26,578 bases of DNA from Entamoeba histolytica HM-1:IMSS (lineage: Eukaryota; Evosea; Mastigamoebida; Endamoebidae): assembly GCF_000208925.1 (NCBI RefSeq), contig NW_001915086.1, forward strand, positions 1 to 26,578, written 5' to 3'. A program made the position numbers and the translations under genes. Below the pieces are notes generated by a model. That model was not told the DNA's origin and did no database searches. It saw only the letters and a list, made by a program, of their open reading frames with translations. This document shows, one piece after another, positions 20,738-26,578 of this stretch. Every line of letters starts with the position of its first letter. The first letter of the stretch is position 1.

Positions 20738-22207
20738 ATGAAAAGTATAATAGAAAAGATAAAGTCTGATGGTAATATTGAAGAAAGTCAACATCATCGA
20801 GTGACTAATAATCAGTCATTTGAACAGAGAAATGAAATTATCTTTAAACCTAAAATAGGAACAGAACAACTCTTGAGAAATGCAATGAATAATAATATTA
20901 CCTTTTTCTCACAAGATTCTGGTTCTATTGGTGTTACAGCTGAGGAATTGATGAAAGAAAATTCAACAAATTTGGAAATAACAAATACAACAGACCCAGA
21001 AACACATACAGACACACAAAAAACTATTTCTTATACTGGAATTGGAACTCTTAAAACTGAAACACCATCATCTCAAAAAACAATGATATTCAAACCTATA
21101 GAAGATATTGAAAATGAAGACGCTTTGTCTGGTGAAAAAACTCTTTCTATGGGAAGTTCTCTGGATCGAGATGATGATGATATTGAACAATTTAATAATA
21201 AAAAAGGTATGGAAGAAGAAAATAATGACATTCTTTCAGATGACCATACTATTGAAACACTTACAGCAGACTCTGATAATTCTTTAATAGAAAGTGATGA
21301 AGAAAAAAATAAACAACAAGGAAAACCAATTTTTTCAAAACAACCACTAACAAGAATTGAATCAAAGTATTTTGATGAATCTTTATTAGGAAATGTTCCA
21401 ACTATTGAAAAAATTGGTGGAACGGAAGGAGAAGATTCTTACTTTAAGAAAACACAAAAAGAAGAAATGAAACACAATGGCTCATTGAAGAATCAAAACA
21501 ATACTTATTTTCACACAGTTTCAAGTAAATATGAAGATGATAGTCTCTCATCAAAAGAAACAATTGCATATTCATGTCATTCATTAAATAAAAAATACGA
21601 CTCAGTATGTGAAAGCACAACAGCAAAAGAAATTGAAGAATTAAATGAATTACTTGAAGAAAGAAAAATTAATAAAAAATCATTTTATTTTGACCGAAGT
21701 GATGAAGAAGATGAAAAGTTAAAAACAATTGCAGAAATATATAACGAAGAAGAAATGTTAAATCAACCAGAGCTAAATGATAGTAATGACTCATCAAGAG
21801 ATACAATTATGACACTTGGATTAAATGAACATAGGTTTCAACAAATTGTAGATTCTCTTGATCTATTTGATGAATATAATGAATTAAATGAATTTGAGAG
21901 AGAAGCATATGCTAAACTATTTGGTAAAGTTGGACTTTTAAAAGACCATATCCAAGTTGGAAGAATTCAACAACCTACTCCAAGAGAATTTCATTCATGT
22001 TGTGAAAAAGGAGAAAAAGAAGAAACTATTAAAGAGTTTTGTTCAAGTTGTAGTTCAATAGAAGAGCTTGAACTATTCTTGAAATCAACTTGTAGAGTTC
22101 TTGGACTGAACTGGGATGAAATGAAACAATTTTTTAACACAGAGTCATTAGGAAAAATGAAAGAGTCAATCATTAACTTATTTAAAGAGATTGAATTGAA
22201 TGAGTAA
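20738..22207 (+). CDS. Unrecognised acidic 489-residue protein
   Basis: I do not recognise a family. Residues 1-330 are acidic, rich in Ser, Thr, Glu, Asp and Asn, and probably disordered. They contain spaced similar phrases (KTISYTGIGTLKTE, KTMIFKP, KTLSMGSSL, KETIAYSCHSL) that look like loosely repeated Lys-Thr-Ile/Leu-Ser motifs. A Lys/Glu segment near 295-345 may be a coiled coil. The C-terminal 125 residues look folded and helical: FQQIVDSLDLFDEYNELNEF, then EREAYAKLFGKVGLLKDHI, a Cys-rich stretch (SCCEKG, FCSSCSSIEELELF) and a final helix. The intact frame, TAA stop and neighbours' spacing make it a real gene. It could be a scaffold or regulator; no function can be assigned. Confidence 0.8.
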   Translation: MKSIIEKIKSDGNIEESQHHRVTNNQSFEQRNEIIFKPKIGTEQLLRNAMNNNITFFSQDSGSIGVTAEELMKENSTNLEITNTTDPETHTDTQKTISYTGIGTLKTETPSSQKTMIFKPIEDIENEDALSGEKTLSMGSSLDRDDDDIEQFNNKKGMEEENNDILSDDHTIETLTADSDNSLIESDEEKNKQQGKPIFSKQPLTRIESKYFDESLLGNVPTIEKIGGTEGEDSYFKKTQKEEMKHNGSLKNQNNTYFHTVSSKYEDDSLSSKETIAYSCHSLNKKYDSVCESTTAKEIEELNELLEERKINKKSFYFDRSDEEDEKLKTIAEIYNEEEMLNQPELNDSNDSSRDTIMTLGLNEHRFQQIVDSLDLFDEYNELNEFEREAYAKLFGKVGLLKDHIQVGRIQQPTPREFHSCCEKGEKEETIKEFCSSCSSIEELELFLKSTCRVLGLNWDEMKQFFNTESLGKMKESIINLFKEIELNE

Positions 22208-22383
22208 TTGAAATGATTTTAACTTTTTTTTAATAATTTGATTTAATTATGATTGACTTTTTGTTTAATTCTCATCAATTAAAAAATGGATGAGATGATT
22301 ATATCTTAATGAAAAGAAAAACATTTAAAACAGTCTTATTGAAAATAAGAATTTTGAATTAACTAAATTCATAAAAGAAGGGG

Positions 22384-22659
22384 ATGAACGAAAAAGAAGA
22401 TGAAGATATAGATTATGAACAAATCAGGAGAAGGTATTTTAACTCTCAACCTCCAATAAGAATAAGAACTATTAAACCTGCAAAATCAGAGCCTATTCCA
22501 AAAGATCATTATGAATTATTTCACCAATCAAGTAAACCAATTCCAATAAAATGTCACTCTCCACAATCGCCTTCTATATTTATGCCACCTCATGAATATA
22601 AAAAATTACATCCAGAAGATAGTTATTCTAATTCTCCTCCTTCAGAAGAAAGGGTGTAA
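22384..22659 (+). CDS. Small Pro-rich hypothetical protein (91 residues)
   Basis: The start MNEKEDEDIDYEQIRRRYF is acidic, and the rest is rich in Pro, Ser, Lys and His (KPAKSEPIPKDHYELFHQSS, SPQSPSIFMPPHEYKKLHPE). Ser-Pro pairs suggest kinase target sites. It has no signal peptide, membrane segment or known domain, and is probably disordered. Compositional coherence, codon use and the TAA stop favour a real gene. The downstream spacer is long, so it may be either a complete small gene or a first exon; I found no convincing GTTTG donor before the stop. Confidence 0.6.
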   Translation: MNEKEDEDIDYEQIRRRYFNSQPPIRIRTIKPAKSEPIPKDHYELFHQSSKPIPIKCHSPQSPSIFMPPHEYKKLHPEDSYSNSPPSEERV

Positions 22660-23655
22660 TAGAAACTATTTTAGTCTCAATCAGTAGATTTCATTTCAAT
22701 AAAATAAAAGAATCTATTGTTATTCTCAATGAACTGAACTCAATAAAAAATAAAGTATATGAGTTAACTTAAATTCTTTTTACAATAACATACATTATTT
22801 TTTTTTAAAGAAGTAACAAAAAGCAAGATCATATATCATAAAAATAGTATAAATTATCTTATTTAAGAAATATAGATAATGGATTAGCATTTTAGTTTAA
22901 ATTCAGCCATTGATATCAAATAAATTTAGTTTCTTTCACTTTAAAAAATTATGTTAATTTGATATTTAACTTTATTAATGTTGAATCTCTTAGTTCTTAT
23001 AATATACTCAACTTTTATTTAATTGTGCTTCACTTGGTCATTAAAAAATAATCCTAAATTTAGTTCAATTAGATATTGTTGCATGAAATATTTAAATAAA
23101 AGACAACTTTATAACGCTTAAACAATCATAAATAAATATATAAATATTTATTTATATATTATATGAATAATTATTATATATAAGTAACGTTTCTTATTTA
23201 AGATTTTTGATATAATGGAACTTAGTATATGCATTTTATCTTTCTTATTTGTCTAATATGGGTTAATTTTGGGTTACAGAATAATAAAAGAACAAAATAA
23301 TTAATCACAAATCTTTATTTTAAAAAGGTGTTGCTACATATTACCAATTACTTCTTTATGATCTAATTAGTATCATCAATGTATTGATTGACTAGTGTTT
23401 TTTCTCACAAAAGTTTTGAAATATATAAATAAAATGTCATAAAAATGAAAAAATAAAAAGCATTTATGGAATTATAGATATTGCCAAAGAATAATGAAGT
23501 TACTGGCATTATTATTTGTTTCAAATTTTAAGTTCAGTTCTATTAAAAACATCAAAGTTTTTAACAAAGCAATGAAACAATACAAAATTATATCTTTTTC
23601 TATAATCTTTACTATTCAAAAAAAGAAAAAAATTAAACAAAAAAAACCACAAACA
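22660..23655. other. AT-rich intergenic region before the Asterix-like gene
   Basis: Nearly 1 kb has no supported gene. An AT-only inverted repeat (12-bp arms, 2-nt loop) is at 23135-23160. The open frame from 23494 joins the next gene in frame, but its codons are A-rich and run into a Lys-rich tract, so I read it as 5' flank. Confidence 0.55.
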
Positions 23656-23989
23656 ATGGCAGCCGAACAACAAACAACACCCGCAGTAAAGTGGCCATTT
23701 TATATTGAGGATGAAACAGATTTTAGTACCCTTGGGATAATTTCTCTTGTGTTATCAATTGTATCATTCATTTATAAAGTTTGACTTCTTTAATTTTTAT
23801 TTAATACTATCAACAAGACTAATGCATTAGAGCCGTGTCACTGTCATGGCTGCTCTTATTTTCTTTGTCCTTTCAATTCCTCACAAACAAAAAGTTGACC
23901 TTCAGATTTCAGCTCTTATTGTGTCTGGTTTTCCCCTTCTTATTGCTCTTGCATTTGCATATATGTTCACTCCTGATAGTTATGCTTAA
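23656..23989 (+). CDS. Small triple-span membrane protein, Asterix/PAT10 (WDR83OS, UPF0139)-like, spliced
   Basis: The exons are 23656-23778 and 23831-23989, encoding 93 residues from MAAEQQTTPAVKW to FTPDSYA. After a short polar start comes DFSTLGIISLVLSIVSFIYK, which splices to SRVTVMAALIFFVLSI, then HKQKVDLQ and a last hydrophobic stretch ISALIVSGFPLLIALAFAYM. Three closely spaced membrane helices, the (N/T)LG start of helix 1, the Lys at its end and a polar loop with D-Q before helix 3 resemble Asterix. In animals Asterix pairs with CCDC47 in the PAT complex, an ER intramembrane chaperone for multi-pass proteins. Codons are richer in C than nearby genes, suggesting high expression. The family call is from memory of the pattern and moderate in certainty. 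Confidence 0.72.
23779..23830 (+). other. Intron of the Asterix-like gene (52 nt)
   Basis: It begins GTTTGACTTC and ends GCATTAG, in phase 0. It contains an in-frame TGA three bases in. Splicing joins IYK to SRV and continues the hydrophobic pattern, so the true protein is longer than the unspliced frame suggests. Confidence 0.85.
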
Positions 23990-24340
23990 TTGATTAATTT
24001 CTTAAAACAGGAATAATTTGGGGGTTTTTTATTCATACAATATTTAATAAAATGATAAATAACACAAGAGATTAATAAGAAAAGAATAATGAAGAAATAG
24101 TTTGCTGTCTGTTTGACAGACAATAAAAGTACTGAAAGTAACTAAAAATGGTTTTTGTGGAATTTACAATACCATTATAAAACAAGTAATTAATAAAAAA
24201 AATGAAGAGGAAAAGAAAAGAGTGGAAAAAACAACAGAAAAATATCAAAAAACTCAGATTGGTTTTATAAAGACCAATGAGAAAAAGTTAAGGAGAAGTC
24301 ATCTTCAAAAGAATGAAACTAAATAAACTTAAACCCTACG
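23990..24340. other. Intergenic region before the PQ-loop gene
   Basis: This 351-bp spacer contains a small 7-bp hairpin (TGTCTGT-TTG-ACAGACA, about 24106-24122), an A/G-rich tract, and the GTCATCTTCA motif at 24298-24307. No gene is seen. Confidence 0.5.
24298..24307 (+). promoter_or_regulatory. Shared upstream motif GTCATCTTCA (PQ-loop gene)
   Basis: The 10-mer is identical to the one at 3663-3672 and lies 33 bases before the ATG. The role is inferred from position only. Confidence 0.3.
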
Positions 24341-25447
24341 ATGAATAAGTTAATGATATATATACTTTGCTTTATCATAAGTGGAACATATGCATTTGAA
24401 CTTGATGGACTTCCAGCTTGTGAAAATGGACCATTAGAAGATTCATCTGATTTTGCATTTGTTGATGAGATGAATTGGTTTGAAATATTATTAGGAATTG
24501 CTATTATCTTTTTCTCATTTGTATGTTTTGTCCCACAGATATATAAAATATTAAAAAGAAGAGATGGGAGTGGATTATCTCCTTCTTTTTTACTTATTCT
24601 TGCATTTAATCAAGTATTTGCTGTTATTAATGCCACTATAACAAATTCACCAACTATGCATAGTTGTACTGTTATTGGATGGAAATTATGTTTACCACCA
24701 TTATTATCATATTTCCAAATTTGTGAATTAATGATTTTATGTTACCCAATGTTTGCTTTATTCCTTGTCTTCTATAAAAATAAAAAAGAAAAAGGATACA
24801 AACGTTCACTAATATATTTTATCTCTGCTTGTATATTTTTAGTATTTTCTATTATTTTGATTTTAACTTGTTTAAAGTTATGGGGTGAATGTTCAAAAAT
24901 TACTTATGCTGTTGGATTTTGTTTTGGAGTTGGTTCAACTGTTACAACATTGATAGAATATCTCCCTCAAATTTGGAGGACTTTTAGAACAAAAGAATGT
25001 GGTTCAATGTCATTTACTACTAATTGGGTTACTACTGTTGGTACTGGTATTATTACATTTTATATGATCTTTTCTACAAGCCAACATTTCACAACATTAG
25101 CTAGTTATATTGCATCATTAATTCAACACATTGTATTATGTGCATTACAAATTAAATATGATTATATTGATAAATGTACTGTTCCTATGGCAAAGAATGA
25201 AGTTAAAAAGAAAGTTAATACATTTAGAAAATTATTCCATTTACCATTATATCCTGTAGAAGAAGAAATGGTGTTTGACCATCTTCCTCAAGACAATAGT
25301 GATGAAGAAGGTTGTGAGCTTGTCCAAACAAATAAAACAGAATACCCTCCAAATAAATCTCCATCTCCTTCAACTGGGGCATCAAATGATACTTTTTATG
25401 ATTTAGATAAGGAAATAATAGGAGGTGATAGTGAAATTGTTCTTTAA
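24341..25447 (+). CDS. PQ-loop repeat membrane protein (probable lysosomal/vacuolar transporter)
   Basis: The 368-residue protein begins with a likely signal peptide (LMIYILCFIISGTYA, cleavage near residue 18) and a short lumenal acidic segment. About seven hydrophobic spans follow. Two PQ-loop motifs are clear: CFVPQIYKILKRRDGSGLS (Pro65-Gln66) in the first helix and EYLPQIWRTFRTKECGSMS (Pro209-Gln210) in the fifth, the paired layout of the family that includes cystinosin and PQLC2. Members export amino acids from lysosomes or move sugars; the substrate here cannot be read from sequence. The cytosolic tail (about 285-368) is acidic and Pro/Ser-rich and includes EEEMVFDHLPQ and a C-terminal SEIVL, possible sorting signals. 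Cys in the lumenal segment and loops could form disulfides. Confidence 0.88.
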   Translation: MNKLMIYILCFIISGTYAFELDGLPACENGPLEDSSDFAFVDEMNWFEILLGIAIIFFSFVCFVPQIYKILKRRDGSGLSPSFLLILAFNQVFAVINATITNSPTMHSCTVIGWKLCLPPLLSYFQICELMILCYPMFALFLVFYKNKKEKGYKRSLIYFISACIFLVFSIILILTCLKLWGECSKITYAVGFCFGVGSTVTTLIEYLPQIWRTFRTKECGSMSFTTNWVTTVGTGIITFYMIFSTSQHFTTLASYIASLIQHIVLCALQIKYDYIDKCTVPMAKNEVKKKVNTFRKLFHLPLYPVEEEMVFDHLPQDNSDEEGCELVQTNKTEYPPNKSPSPSTGASNDTFYDLDKEIIGGDSEIVL

Positions 25448-26578
25448 AAATTGAAAAATTCATTTTTTTGATTGATTTAGTAATTTGGTTAGATTTTTCC
25501 AATAGACAATCCTAAAAGAAATTTATTCTTCCTCTTAACGCTTTTAACCATATTTTTTTTTATTATGTTTTTGTCTCAGATCAGAGGTATTTTTCGTTTA
25601 ACTGCTTATTCTCAATTAACTTATTTTTCTAACAAGAAAAATAATCAATAAAAATTCTTAAAAACCTTTTTTAATTGTTTTTAAAAAATTTATAATTGGA
25701 ATTAGTAATATCAATCATTTTTTAACTCAAAATAATAATTTTAATAAACAAAGTATATTAAACAAATAATAAAACAATAATAGACTCTATTTTGAAATAA
25801 ATGTTTTAACAAAATGTTCTGTCACACAAATTGTATTGAAATATTACCTCAAAATTTTTATGAATTTTTATAGAAATATTTATATAAATAGAAATTGGAA
25901 AAAATTGGTTTAATGATTTATTATTAGAACAATAATTCTTTGAGATTAATAACTTTATAGTACACACATTCATCCTATTCATGACATTATTCTATAATAA
26001 ATTCATGAGTAGAATATAAACAATTTTCATTCTATCAATTCATTTAAATTTAATTAAACAACTGACCATTTAAATCTTAAAAAAATTATTTCTTGAGTTA
26101 GAGAATTTATTATGGTTATATGAATTTATTCACAATAACACAATAAACAAATATAATAAAATTAATTACATACAAGTCAAAAATAATGTTGTTTATTTAA
26201 TATTAATAGAATATTGTTAAATACAATTTAAAATCATAAAAAAATATAATATAAACAAACTATATATTAAACTTAATATACTTCTTTATAAAATATATAT
26301 AATATATTTCTCTTATACAAACATATATTTATTGTTATTTTATATCTTTATTTTTCTCAATAATAAACAAAACAATAACCATCGATTTTTATATGTTCTT
26401 ATTAATTCTTGCTATGACTATAATTATTTGAATTTAATTATATATAATATTATAATAAGTAGCAAGATTAATAATAACTAATGATAATTATAAGATGGTT
26501 TTATACAAATAAGTTATTAATCAATATTATCAAATTCATTTATCACATACTATTTTCTTGGTATGTTCATACCATCTT
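25448..26578. other. AT-rich non-coding right end (1.1 kb)
   Basis: I see no reading frame with protein-like composition and no RNA gene. The last 20 bases hold a 7-bp hairpin (TGGTATG-TT-CATACCA, 26559-26574). AAGATGGT at 26492-26499 is inversely repeated as ACCATCTT at 26571-26578, at the window edge. Confidence 0.55.

Noticed and set aside
23135..23160. AT-only inverted repeat (12-bp arms)
   Set aside because: Expected by chance in such AT-rich DNA; no other signal nearby.
23494..23655. N-terminal extension of the Asterix-like protein
   Set aside because: The extension is hydrophobic/Lys-rich random-like sequence, and Entamoeba 5' UTRs are short; the ATG at 23656 gives a typical start.
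26492..26578. 8-bp inverted repeat and small hairpin at the right edge
   Set aside because: Too short to support an element end, and cut by the window.

Overview
The window looks like nuclear DNA of an Entamoeba-type amoeba (archamoebae). The grounds are very AT-rich sequence, short spacers between genes, TAA as the stop of every host gene whose end is visible, and short introns opening GTTTG and closing TAG. Just upstream of start codons there are GAAC-box and TATTTAAA-like motifs, and a non-LTR retrotransposon carries a restriction-like endonuclease of the EhLINE/R4 kind. No marker fixes the species; the histolytica/dispar/nuttalli/moshkovskii group is my guess.

Layout. 1-535 (-): the 5' part of an AMPK/BRSK-like Ser/Thr kinase, with one complete intron and a second intron starting at the window edge. 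541-3699: a 3.1 kb gap with a possible decayed coding relic and a perfect 13-bp hairpin. 3700-5797 (+): a DYRK-family kinase with a 49-nt intron. 6487-8643 (-): a Noc1/Mak21/CEBPZ-type ribosome biogenesis factor. 8715-13443: a 4.7 kb LINE flanked by 18-bp target-site duplications. 13488-14087 (+): a zinc-ribbon/RING-H2 protein. 14552-15178 (+): an unrecognised 208-residue protein. 15485-17824 (-): Xrn2/Rat1 5'-3' exoribonuclease. 18152-20518 (+): XPD/Rad3 helicase of TFIIH. 20738-22207 (+): an unrecognised acidic 489-residue protein. 22384-22659 (+): a small Pro-rich protein. 23656-23989 (+): a spliced small membrane protein resembling Asterix/PAT10. 24341-25447 (+): a PQ-loop membrane transporter. 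The rest is AT-rich non-coding DNA.

The host genes are mostly single-copy housekeeping functions: rRNA processing (Mak21, Xrn2), transcription/repair (XPD), signalling kinases, ubiquitin ligation, ER membrane insertion and lysosomal/vacuolar transport. They form no operon, but two pairs are divergent over short shared spacers (Mak21/RING and Xrn2/XPD).

The most unusual part is the LINE. It sits inside what would have been a divergent promoter of only about 97 bp between Mak21 and the RING gene. Its ORFs carry several indels. Yet nearly all in-frame stops in the rebuilt ORF2 path are TGA (12 TGA, one TAA beside a frameshift, no TAG). At least one TGA sits where this RT family usually has Trp, and one lies inside the endonuclease active-site spacing PD-X14-D. 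Two others fall where RTs usually have Gly, so the simple reading UGA = Trp is not proven.
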